Of a stretch of DNA of 34,402 nucleotides, positions 22,876-30,579 are shown one piece after another (the first letter of the stretch is position 1; every line of letters starts with the position of its first letter). The notes under the pieces are model-generated. The model worked only from the letters and a program-made list of their open reading frames with translations. It ran no database searches and had not been told where the DNA came from. Position numbers and translations under genes: made by a program. This stretch comes from Verrucomicrobiota bacterium. GTDB taxonomy: Bacteria > Verrucomicrobiota > Verrucomicrobiia > Chthoniobacterales > UBA10450. The DNA lies in assembly GCA_003219465.1 (NCBI GenBank), contig QHOX01000168.1, positions 6,766 through 41,167 of the forward strand, in the 5' to 3' direction.

Positions 22876-24162
22876 CTACGCTTTCCAGATTTTCTCCGAC
22901 GCGACCCGCACCCCAGCCATCGCATTTCGGGTGTCGACAATGCATCGCGCCCACTCACCAAGCTCGTGGTAGTTGACGGATGAATGGTTGGTTGCAATAA
23001 GCACCAAGTCGAAGCTTTCTATTGCAGCGCGGTCCCACTCGACAGATTTTCTGCCAGCGAATTGCGGATGCTCGCGGGTTAGCTTGATCACGGGTACATA
23101 TGGATCGTAATAGGCCACTTCTGCGCCTCGGTTCGCTAACAAATTCATCAATACGTAACTGGGCGACTCGCGCTCGTCATCGACGTTTGGTTTATACGCC
23201 AGCCCTAAAATCAGTACCCGACTGCCCTTTACGGCCTTGTTTTGAGCGTTCAGCGCATCGGCGACTCGGTGCACCACGCGTTCTGGCATTGCGGTGTTTA
23301 TCTCACCCGCAAGTTCAATAAAGCGCGTGTGTTTGCCATACTCGCGCGCTTTCCATGTGAGATAGAACGGATCGATCGGGATGCAGTGCCCCCCCAGACC
23401 AGGACCTGGATAGAACGGCATAAACCCGAACGGCTTCGTTTTGGCGGCATCGATTACTTCCCAGATGTCAATTCCCATCGCGCCATAAACCAGTTTGAGC
23501 TCGTTAACCAACGCGATATTGACACTCCGGAAGATGTTCTCGAGAAGTTTGGTGGCTTCAGCCACGCGACAAGATGAAACCGGGACAAGCGTGTCGATCG
23601 CGCGCCGATAGAGCGCCGTCGCTCTCTCAAGACAAGCCGGGGTGTAACCGCCCACGACTTTCGGGATCTTTTTGACTTTGCTTTGTTCATTGGCCGGATC
23701 CTCACGTTCCGGTGAAAACGCCAGATGAAAGTCCGAACCTGCTTTCATTCCGGAGGCTTGCTCCAAAATCGCGCGCAAGTCCTCATCCGTTGTTCCTGGG
23801 TAGGTTGTCGATTCAAGCACAACCAAAGTGCCTCTGGAGAGATATGGCCCGAGTGTCCGCCCCGTTTCCAGAACGAACGAAATATCCGGTTCCCGGTTTT
23901 TAGTAAGCGGTGTCGGCACACAGATAATCACCGCCTCAACCTCTTTGACGAGACTAAAGTCCGTCGAGGCCAAAAACTTCCCGGCGCCAACTAACTCTGC
24001 GATCGCCGAAGCTTCAATATGTTTGATGTAGCTCTGCCCGTTGTTCAGAAGCTCGACCTTTTGCGGATCGACATCGATCCCCAGCACCTTCACGCACGAG
24101 CGCGCAAACCGGATCGCCAGTGGCAATCCAACGTAGCCGAGGCCGATAATAGCTATTTTCAT
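22876..24162 (-). CDS. UDP-sugar 6-dehydrogenase (UDP-Glc/UDP-GlcNAc/UDP-ManNAc type)
   Basis: NAD-dependent enzyme of 428 residues that oxidises a UDP-hexose to the UDP-uronic acid. The Rossmann start is MKIAIIGLGYVGLPLAIRF with GxGxxG. The catalytic region has Lys205 (VAEATKLLENIFRSVNIA) and Cys260 in GPGLGGHCIPIDP, the thiohemiacetal cysteine. The C-terminal substrate-binding domain begins near GLAYKPNVDDERESP. The ESTTYPGTTDE segment favours the UDP-N-acetylhexosamine branch (WbpA/WecC-like) over UDP-glucose dehydrogenase, but substrate cannot be fixed by reading alone. The ATG overlaps the stop of the upstream YdcF-like gene as ATGA. The frame extends upstream to 24300, but the Rossmann motif starts at this ATG. 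It supplies a uronic acid to the EPS. Confidence 0.9.
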   Translation of the reverse strand: MKIAIIGLGYVGLPLAIRFARSCVKVLGIDVDPQKVELLNNGQSYIKHIEASAIAELVGAGKFLASTDFSLVKEVEAVIICVPTPLTKNREPDISFVLETGRTLGPYLSRGTLVVLESTTYPGTTDEDLRAILEQASGMKAGSDFHLAFSPEREDPANEQSKVKKIPKVVGGYTPACLERATALYRRAIDTLVPVSSCRVAEATKLLENIFRSVNIALVNELKLVYGAMGIDIWEVIDAAKTKPFGFMPFYPGPGLGGHCIPIDPFYLTWKAREYGKHTRFIELAGEINTAMPERVVHRVADALNAQNKAVKGSRVLILGLAYKPNVDDERESPSYVLMNLLANRGAEVAYYDPYVPVIKLTREHPQFAGRKSVEWDRAAIESFDLVLIATNHSSVNYHELGEWARCIVDTRNAMAGVRVASEKIWKA

Positions 24163-24986
24163 TGTCTGGTATCGCGCCCACGGGCTACGGCTTCTTTCTG
24201 CGCCCGTGGCAAGCGCCAAGGTTGAAAGAGAAATCGGCCATATACGTAGGCTATCGTTTCGCTGCTGACGTCTTTGACACCTTGACTGTACCACCACCAA
24301 CGGCGCGCATCATAATCGGGGTGCGGCACAGCGATAATACCTACCGATATTTCAGGGCCGAGTGCTTCCGAGAAGAGAAGGCGGGTCCGTCGTGCGTGGA
24401 CATTCTCCGTTAGCACGTTAAGGCTGCGGACATGCAAATCGTGTTCGCGAAACCAGTTCCGCAACGCAACAGCTGAACCGTATGTCCTGTCGCGATCCAT
24501 GACTCGCGACGGGACCATCTGTAAAGATTCATCCGAGAGACCGTATTTTTTCAAGAGATCCGCACCGATGCTAGCGTTCGTGTGATAATCGTTAATGTAG
24601 CCGCCACTTCCCTCTACAGGTCCTCCGGTGGTAAAAACCCGCTGATAAGAACTTCGCCTGAACTCCTCCACCGCGCCCTTAATGGCGTACTCATGTATCC
24701 ACCCCTCGACCACCAGGACGTCTGCATCGACGCGATGGGTAATTGCAAGAAACGGATAAATGCCTTTCAAAAAAAGCGCGCCGGCCACCACCATGGTGAA
24801 AGCTAGGATCAGCCAGCCACGCCAGGTAGGCGACCATCGCTCCTTGCAATCAAACAGACCCCACAAGGCGCGGCGCGGCGCAGCCTGCGTCAGCAGAGAA
24901 TGCGCCATTGCGGTTGATGGGTCTTCGGATGTGCCGCTCACTGCATCTGGCCTGCAGATTTCAGCCGACTGACGCCGCGCGTGCAT
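24159..24986 (-). CDS. YdcF/SanA/ElyC-like DUF218 membrane protein
   Basis: Protein of 275 residues with one N-terminal membrane anchor (WLILAFTMVVAGALFLKGIY). A DUF218-like periplasmic domain follows: ADVLVVEGWIHEYAIKGAVE, RVFTTGG, then LNVLTENVHARRTRLLFSEA. DUF218 proteins (SanA, YdcF, ElyC) act in envelope barrier function and envelope polysaccharide metabolism; members recur in EPS and exosortase loci, but the enzymatic reaction is not established. The ATG at 24986 overlaps the end of the flippase gene by 26 bp and has GGGA about nine bases upstream. An ATG at 24908 is an alternative start. The gene overlaps the dehydrogenase, so flippase, DUF218 and dehydrogenase genes form one coupled block. 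Confidence 0.78.
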   Translation of the reverse strand: MHARRQSAEICRPDAVSGTSEDPSTAMAHSLLTQAAPRRALWGLFDCKERWSPTWRGWLILAFTMVVAGALFLKGIYPFLAITHRVDADVLVVEGWIHEYAIKGAVEEFRRSSYQRVFTTGGPVEGSGGYINDYHTNASIGADLLKKYGLSDESLQMVPSRVMDRDRTYGSAVALRNWFREHDLHVRSLNVLTENVHARRTRLLFSEALGPEISVGIIAVPHPDYDARRWWWYSQGVKDVSSETIAYVYGRFLFQPWRLPRAQKEAVARGRDTRQ

Positions 24987-26553
24987 TTTTTAAATCCCGC
25001 ATAACGGAGAACAGGTTCGCGGCTACTCGGCGGGAGGGAGTCGAAATTGCGATGTATGCAGCTGCAGCCAGCAGCCCTACCGGGCTGCACAGCAGTAGTT
25101 GTATCCACGGGCTAAAGTCCAGAGCGAAAGTGCGTGCCAGCCAGACCGTGCCGCAAACCACTCCCCAGGCAGGCAGATGCCGCAGGCATCCGGTCCAAAG
25201 ATCTTTCCTGCTCACCGGACCTTGTCGGCCGGCGATGTAATAGATAAACGGCAGCTCTATTAGGACGCACGACGCCGAATACGATATCGCCACGCCAGCG
25301 GGTCCGAAGGGCAATCCGACCAGGAAAGAACAAAGCGTAACAGCCGAGACGGTAGAACTGGTAAGGACCCAATCTTTCCCACGTCCCTGGCTGGCGAACA
25401 ACCACGTGGACGCAGTCGTAAGTGGAGAAGATAACGCTACCACGGTAAATGCGGCGAAGATCACAGCGGCTGCGTTCCACTTTGGTCCAAGCACGGCCAG
25501 TGTTATCGGGTAGGACAATGCCAGAAACAGACCCGCGAACAGAAAGCTCACCAGCGCGATCGCCTCGAACACCTGAAGGAAGCTTCGCCGATACCGCTCG
25601 TGCTGGCCTTGCAGCCGTGACAAAGCCGGCACCAACACAGCATTGATTGGCGTGAGGAATCGTTCCATGGGCCGTATGAGGAGGATGGAGCCCCTGGAAT
25701 ACAGGCCGACCGCAGCGGGACCAAAAAACCGGCCAACCAAAAGGCTGTCCGCACCCCGAGCGAGCGAGTACATGAGGGTTCCCGCGGTAATATTGGCGCC
25801 GAAACGTAGGAGGTGCCACGTTTGACTGTCCCGGGAGGGCAATCGAGGCCGCCACCGCGAGACCGACCACGTCAGTATAAGTTTGATGGTCACCTGGGTC
25901 ACACTGGTGCCAACCAGAGCCCAGTAGCCATATCCACTTACCGCCATGCCGATACCTATCAGATAGCCGACAAACATGGAAACAATGTCGATCACCGCGA
26001 TGACCTTGAAACGCATCTGCCGGTTCAACAGCGCAATGTGTTGAACCGCGGAACTCGCCAACACGAAGGTAAGCGAAAGCACAAGCGTAATTCTTACCAG
26101 TCGGGGTTCGCGAAAGAACCACGCGATCGCCGGTGCAGACGCAGCGATCAGCACCGTAATCGCACCACCTACGACGACGTTAACCCAGAACAAATTTGAG
26201 ACCTGGACATGAGTGATCTCCTGCCGCTGCACCGTGGCTGTCGAAAGCCCGGCATCCTGAAAAATGCGAAGAAAGCCCATGATGGTCGTAACCATTGCAA
26301 CCAGCCCGAAATCTTGTGGCACGAGCAGCCGGGCGACTACCATGATGTACGCCAGGTTTAGGAAAAACTGGGCGCCTTGCGACGCCGTTGTAACAAGTCC
26401 ACTGGAGATTGTGCGCCCCTTGAGGTTCGCCAATAGATGATCAGTTTTGAAGTGCTCTCGATTGCGTTCTTCCTCCTTTATGTGGAGTAAGCACGCTGCC
26501 GAACCGCTAGGCGCGCTCGCCCTAGCAAGACTATGAGGACTTTGAATGTTCAT
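24961..26553 (-). CDS. Wzx-type oligosaccharide flippase (MOP superfamily, WzxC-like)
   Basis: Integral membrane protein of 530 residues with 12 or more hydrophobic segments. The N-terminal signature GLVTTASQGAQFFLNLAYI followed by ARLLVPQDFGLVAMVTTI is typical of MOP polysaccharide flippases (WzxC/RfbX), which move lipid-linked repeat units across the inner membrane. The pattern GLYSRGSILLIRPMERFLTP is also conserved in WzxC. The ATG at 26553 overlaps the GT2 gene by 23 bp; a GTG at 26601 is further upstream, and the domain begins only at about residue 45, so the start is uncertain. No polymerase (Wzy) gene was recognised in the window. Confidence 0.87.
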   Translation of the reverse strand: MNIQSPHSLARASAPSGSAACLLHIKEEERNREHFKTDHLLANLKGRTISSGLVTTASQGAQFFLNLAYIMVVARLLVPQDFGLVAMVTTIMGFLRIFQDAGLSTATVQRQEITHVQVSNLFWVNVVVGGAITVLIAASAPAIAWFFREPRLVRITLVLSLTFVLASSAVQHIALLNRQMRFKVIAVIDIVSMFVGYLIGIGMAVSGYGYWALVGTSVTQVTIKLILTWSVSRWRPRLPSRDSQTWHLLRFGANITAGTLMYSLARGADSLLVGRFFGPAAVGLYSRGSILLIRPMERFLTPINAVLVPALSRLQGQHERYRRSFLQVFEAIALVSFLFAGLFLALSYPITLAVLGPKWNAAAVIFAAFTVVALSSPLTTASTWLFASQGRGKDWVLTSSTVSAVTLCSFLVGLPFGPAGVAISYSASCVLIELPFIYYIAGRQGPVSRKDLWTGCLRHLPAWGVVCGTVWLARTFALDFSPWIQLLLCSPVGLLAAAAYIAISTPSRRVAANLFSVMRDLKNARAASVG

Positions 26554-27619
26554 TGAAAGGGATGAGAGTATTAAAGGGGGACTTTCTGTTACAACTTCCA
26601 CTCCTAGCGCCCAAGGTCTGACGCCCCAAATAAAAGAGCGCTTTGTCCCAAGATCTCGCAGCAGACGATTTCCAGCGGTTATAATGCTGCCGGGTACGCT
26701 TGGTCACCGTCCACCCGAAGAGTTTCTGCATCCACAAGTATTTCCAAGATAATGGCGGTATATCCAATCGCCCTCCAACGGTTGCCGCTAGCTGCTGCAA
26801 TTGGTTAACGAGGGCGACCTCTTCCGGGTAGAAGCGCATAAACCGTCTTTGCAGGTACTTCAAACATGCCGCTCGAACCCTGTCACTATCCTCCAGAGAC
26901 CTAAGATAACCAACGTGAAATCGCATCGATAGAAACTGGGATTGCAATTTTCTGCGTGATTCACCCACGTTACTCAGGCTGTCGCAACCTGATATCCGAT
27001 AGAGTACTTTCGCTTCCGGTACAAACCGGATCGCATCGCTCGCCAGTATGACCCGGCAAAAATACTCACCATCATCGTCCAGCGACAGCCGGCGGTCCCA
27101 ACACCCTGCGGCTTGGGTCAATTCGCGACTCACCAGCCAAGTCGAATTCGGCATGTGAAGGTTCTGCCCCATCTTGTGTACGAGCCATTCAACGGGAGAA
27201 AGATCGCACCACAGCGACGTGGGAGTGAAGTTGGCTCGATCCCATCGATAGTAGAAGTACGCCCACGCGGAAGAAAAGAGCATTCGAGTGCTGCCGCAGC
27301 GATCCGATGCCTCCATCTGTTTGGCGATCTTGTCCGGCCAAAGAAGGTCGTCGGCATCCAACCACTGGATATAATCTCCCTGGCATAGCTCGAACGCTCT
27401 GTTTCTAGCAGCGGCAGCTCCCTGGTTTTCTTGGGTGACTACGAATACATAATCTGAGGAAAATTGCTGCGCGATCTCGAAGGTACGGTCGCGTGAGCCA
27501 TCATCAACGATGATGATCTCCGTTCGTGGCCAGGTCTGCCGCAGCGTCGATCGAATTGTATCAGCGATCCACGGCTCGGCGTTATACGCCGGTATGAGAA
27601 TTGAAACGAGAGGCGTCAT
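26531..27619 (-). CDS. Glycosyltransferase family 2 (GT-A fold)
   Basis: Cytoplasmic or membrane-associated inverting glycosyltransferase of 362 residues. The N-terminus MTPLVSILIPAYNAEPWI, the nucleotide-binding IIIVDDGSRD (Asp39, Asp40), NQGAAAARNRAF and the DxD metal motif in QWLDADDL (88-91) define the GT2 fold. SLDDDGEYFCRVIL supplies the likely catalytic base region. The chosen ATG (27619) starts exactly at the first beta strand; the open frame continues upstream through heptamer repeats that look non-coding. It follows the GT4 gene by 20 bp and overlaps the flippase gene. It adds one sugar to the EPS repeat unit; donor and acceptor are unknown. Confidence 0.9.
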   Translation of the reverse strand: MTPLVSILIPAYNAEPWIADTIRSTLRQTWPRTEIIIVDDGSRDRTFEIAQQFSSDYVFVVTQENQGAAAARNRAFELCQGDYIQWLDADDLLWPDKIAKQMEASDRCGSTRMLFSSAWAYFYYRWDRANFTPTSLWCDLSPVEWLVHKMGQNLHMPNSTWLVSRELTQAAGCWDRRLSLDDDGEYFCRVILASDAIRFVPEAKVLYRISGCDSLSNVGESRRKLQSQFLSMRFHVGYLRSLEDSDRVRAACLKYLQRRFMRFYPEEVALVNQLQQLAATVGGRLDIPPLSWKYLWMQKLFGWTVTKRTRQHYNRWKSSAARSWDKALFYLGRQTLGARSGSCNRKSPFNTLIPFNEHSKSS

Positions 27620-27620
27620 T

Positions 27621-27645
27621 AGAGGTCGGAGGTCGGAGGTCAGCG
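27621..27645. repeat. GGAGGTC-type heptamer repeats before the GT2 start
   Basis: AGAGGTC, GGAGGTC, GGAGGTC and degenerate neighbours on the plus strand fill the 20-bp gap between the GT4 stop and the GT2 start and extend into the end of GT4. They place an anti-Shine-Dalgarno-poor sequence before the GT2 start. Confidence 0.55.
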
Positions 27646-28953
27646 ACCAGAGGTCAGAAGCCGTGAATACACCACCGTTATTATCGCGGCCACCCTGGCC
27701 CACGAGTAGCGTTCGTTAGCGTAATCCCAGATCACCTTTCTGTTTCGATCCAAATTTCGGTAGAGATCGCTCTCGAAATAAGCCCGAATCGCCTGCCCAA
27801 GTGCAGCCGGATTCCTTGCTTCGTGTATGAATCCGGTTTTGCCTTCAACAACTTCGTCTTTCAACGAGCCGGCATCCGACGCGATAACCGGCAGCCCGAA
27901 GCTATAACTCAGAAACAGCACGCCGCTCTGAAAAACGTGTGTGTAAGGCAGTATCAGCACATCGGCCGCTTTAAAGTACAATTCTGTCTCATGATCCGGC
28001 ACATATTCAATCTTCCGTATTACGCGATCATTGACGCCACTAGACCAAACCGTGCGCTCGATACCGCGCCAATAATTCTCGTCCCCCTTTGGCCTGCCCA
28101 CGATTATCAGCCGATAATTTGCGTCTTCCTTCGCAACTTCTGTAAAAGCATCAACCAGGTATTCGAGGCCTTTGTAAGGAGCAATATTTCCAAAGAACAG
28201 CATGGCTTTATCGACGTTATCCAGGCCCAAATGGCGTCTTGCCTCGCCGCGTGAAAGGCTAGTATTCGGAACGGTATTGTTAATCCCGAACGGAATGACG
28301 CTCACCTTGCTTCCCGGAACCCGAAACTCCGAGCACATTTCATTCTTCATCGCTTGGGTGTGAACGAAAATGTAATCGAGCAAGCGATACTGCAGCCGGA
28401 GGGTCATCCGATTTAACCAGGAATCGTTTCCATCCCGTTTTCCGGCGTTCACATTATGGGCGGTAAAAACCAGGCGTTTGCCGAGCAGTTTATAGTAAAG
28501 CATCAGCAGGGTTCGATCGAATAGCTCAAACTTGTTGTGCCAAAGAATGTGAAAGAGTTTCGGCCTGGCAGTCGCAGCGTAAGGGATCAGCTTCGCGTAA
28601 TACCTGAAGACTCTAACCGCCTTCTCGACCACGTTTGCTTCCGGACATTGATCCCCTCGCAAATTAAGAAAATTGACTCGGTAATTGCCGGTCACTTCCG
28701 GCACGCAATGGTCGTCGCTGCCGATAAAATCCACTAATATGCCCGCCGATGTGAGTGCTGCTGCCATTCCAAGCGCGTAGGGCTTGTCCCCGCCGCCGGT
28801 CAGCAGGGCGATGTGAGGGGTTAATGCTTGAGAGTTGAGCGTTGAGCGTTGAGCGTTGAGCGGAATCTCAGCGTGCTCTGCTCGCACCTTTTTCTCCAAC
28901 TCTATCGGATCGAGCTGAGATCTCGCAGTCGAGAGTTGAGCGTCGTTTATCAC
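27640..28953 (-). CDS. Glycosyltransferase family 4 (GT-B fold)
   Basis: Retaining glycosyltransferase of 437 residues. The N-terminal Rossmann domain starts at HIALLTGGGDKPYALGMAAA. The C-terminal domain has MLFFGNIAPYKGLEYLVDAF, YRLIIVGRPKGDENYW, and the donor-site stretch VFQSGVLFLSYSFGLPVIAS ahead of EVVEGKTGFI, typical of GT4. The start is a GTG at 28953 whose GTGA overlaps the stop of the GT9 gene, so coupling is likely. No in-frame start exists between the repeat at 28835-28862 and the first beta strand, so the first 45 or so residues, including the heptamer-encoded LNAQRSTLNS, must be translated. Those residues are not part of the GT fold. The acceptor and donor are unknown. Confidence 0.87.
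   Translation of the reverse strand: MINDAQLSTARSQLDPIELEKKVRAEHAEIPLNAQRSTLNSQALTPHIALLTGGGDKPYALGMAAALTSAGILVDFIGSDDHCVPEVTGNYRVNFLNLRGDQCPEANVVEKAVRVFRYYAKLIPYAATARPKLFHILWHNKFELFDRTLLMLYYKLLGKRLVFTAHNVNAGKRDGNDSWLNRMTLRLQYRLLDYIFVHTQAMKNEMCSEFRVPGSKVSVIPFGINNTVPNTSLSRGEARRHLGLDNVDKAMLFFGNIAPYKGLEYLVDAFTEVAKEDANYRLIIVGRPKGDENYWRGIERTVWSSGVNDRVIRKIEYVPDHETELYFKAADVLILPYTHVFQSGVLFLSYSFGLPVIASDAGSLKDEVVEGKTGFIHEARNPAALGQAIRAYFESDLYRNLDRNRKVIWDYANERYSWARVAAIITVVYSRLLTSGR
28835..28862. repeat. Heptamer tandem repeat inside the 5' coding region of the GT4 gene
   Basis: Four perfect copies of TTGAGCG (plus strand). They encode the LNAQRST-type stretch of the GT4 N-terminus. The unit is not a multiple of three, so slippage would shift the frame ahead of the catalytic domain. 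Confidence 0.8.
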
Positions 28954-29864
28954 TGGATAATAGCCACCCTGGCCACTGGTGGCGTCGCTTCGAGCCGCGC
29001 CATCACAGCTTCAAATACTTCATCAACGGTTATGGCAGTCGTCGCGCGCTCGTCGTAACCACGCTTGTAGAAGAACTCTTCCAGCAGCGGTGAAACGATC
29101 TTTGTCTGCATCCCATAATCGTAAATTTCCCAGGGGCTGGTACACGTGAACAGAGTCACGCATCGCGTACCCGTCCCCAACGCGAAATGCATCGGCAAGC
29201 TATCACCGCCGACCAGGCAGCAGTGGTTCCGAACATCAGCCAGATGCTCGAGTAGCGATGATCTTTTCGGCAGGACATTGACGATCAAGCCTTGATCCTC
29301 AAGCCGCCGGTTCAATTCCCCGTAGTAAGCCCATTTCTTCATCGGCCAGATAGGGCCAGCGTCAGCTGTTATCGCCACATCGCCTGATAGCCCGGTTTCG
29401 ATCGGTTCCGGAAGCATATACGGTTCACCCGCAAACCGCAGGCCCAGACCCTTAAAGATTAGCTCCTGATATGTCTGCCGATTAAGCAGCTTCAGTCGGT
29501 TAGCCCGCTGCCGGCCATAGGAACTGATCAAGCTAAGATCAAACCAAGGCCTGGAACTCTCTGTATATTTCACTGAGTTATTGGAGCCGAGGTAAGCACC
29601 GAATATTTCGTGGCAGCCAACTGTTCCAAGAAACTGAGCACAATCGAGCGTATCTTCCAAATTGATTGCGAGGTCGTAATGACGATCCAGAGCTTTTGCC
29701 CGTTGTTCCCACGAGAAACAACGCAGGTTCTCTGTCAGGCCATCGAGCAAAACGCTGTTTGTCGCTGCGGTAAGCCAGGTCACCGCGGCGTTCAGGCGGC
29801 TCAATATCGGCGTGGTCCTTACTACGTCGCCCGTAGCGCCGAGCTTAATGATCAATACATTCAT
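28950..29864 (-). CDS. Glycosyltransferase family 9 (heptosyltransferase-like)
   Basis: GT-B enzyme of 304 residues. The start MNVLIIKLGATGDVVRTTPI is the signature of ADP-heptose:LPS heptosyltransferases (GT9). The C-terminal half has the donor-side pattern CCLVGGDSLPMHFALGTGTR followed by CVTLFTCTSPWEIYDYG. Family members transfer heptose or other sugars to LPS or to EPS; here the donor is not determined. The ATG at 29864 lies 12 bp after the stop of the sulfotransferase gene, and the stop overlaps the GT4 start. The gene is intact. Confidence 0.87.
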   Translation of the reverse strand: MNVLIIKLGATGDVVRTTPILSRLNAAVTWLTAATNSVLLDGLTENLRCFSWEQRAKALDRHYDLAINLEDTLDCAQFLGTVGCHEIFGAYLGSNNSVKYTESSRPWFDLSLISSYGRQRANRLKLLNRQTYQELIFKGLGLRFAGEPYMLPEPIETGLSGDVAITADAGPIWPMKKWAYYGELNRRLEDQGLIVNVLPKRSSLLEHLADVRNHCCLVGGDSLPMHFALGTGTRCVTLFTCTSPWEIYDYGMQTKIVSPLLEEFFYKRGYDERATTAITVDEVFEAVMARLEATPPVARVAIIQ

Positions 29865-29876
29865 GATTCCTAAGCT

Positions 29877-30560
29877 TCAAAATTGGTAGCCGTACGTTTT
29901 TAGATCGTAAGAGCACGCAAAGCCTACTACAAGGGCTGTCAGTCGAGAGTAATACGATCTGTAATCCCGATCGGTTCTTTCTTCGGTGCGGTTTACAGTC
30001 GGAATACTTGCTTTCCATGTGATCCCCGATTCGTTGAACACCACTTTCAGATCTTCTTCAATCCGTTCATATCGCAGAATGACATCCACGCCTTGCACGT
30101 ACTCGCTAAAAAAGGATGCTCGAAATCCCAGGAGCCTCTTAATTACCTTTCTAGAACACGCTTTTAAGATCCACTGGTTAAAAGAATGCGTCCGGCAGTA
30201 CTTCATGTCCGCAGCGTAGCGCGGTCTGCGATTCACCCACGAGGCAGAATCGGACAGCAACGGTTGATACTTGGAGCGTTTTTTGACGTAGAGCGAGACG
30301 AGGCTGTCGAACGGATTTCGGACAGCCGCAATTTTTAGCAGTGATTTAGCCTCTTCCGCGGTTAGAGCCTTATGCTGGATGAGCTGCGATAGAGTACTGT
30401 GCTTTTTCTCGACCAGTATGCGTCCACGAGAATCCAAGATATTTTCGGCCGGCAAAAATTGCCCCCCGTAGTGTTCGCAAAGGAGCTCTCCGACGGCAGT
30501 ACACGCTGTCCTTGGCGTCATTATAAATAACAGATTATAATCTCGACAAATGATCGCCAT
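29877..30560 (-). CDS. PAPS-dependent sulfotransferase 1
   Basis: Protein of 227 residues. The 5'-phosphosulfate-binding loop is FIMTPRTACTAVGELL (residues 12-27). The 3'-phosphate motif is AVRNPFDSLVSLYVKKR, with Arg81 and Ser87. The end RLTALVVGFACSYDLKTYGY resembles Sulfotransfer_2-type carbohydrate sulfotransferases. It would transfer sulfate from PAPS to a glycan of the EPS or to another cytosolic acceptor. The ATG at 30560 follows the amidotransferase stop by 19 bp. There is no signal peptide, so it acts in the cytoplasm before flipping. The exact acceptor is unknown. Confidence 0.78.
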   Translation of the reverse strand: MAIICRDYNLLFIMTPRTACTAVGELLCEHYGGQFLPAENILDSRGRILVEKKHSTLSQLIQHKALTAEEAKSLLKIAAVRNPFDSLVSLYVKKRSKYQPLLSDSASWVNRRPRYAADMKYCRTHSFNQWILKACSRKVIKRLLGFRASFFSEYVQGVDVILRYERIEEDLKVVFNESGITWKASIPTVNRTEERTDRDYRSYYSRLTALVVGFACSYDLKTYGYQF

Positions 30561-30579
30561 CCTTGTCAGGCAGTTACCT

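Noticed and set aside
25112-26122. 336-codon minus-strand frame inside the flippase gene
   Set aside because: It overlaps a well supported flippase and shows no domain.
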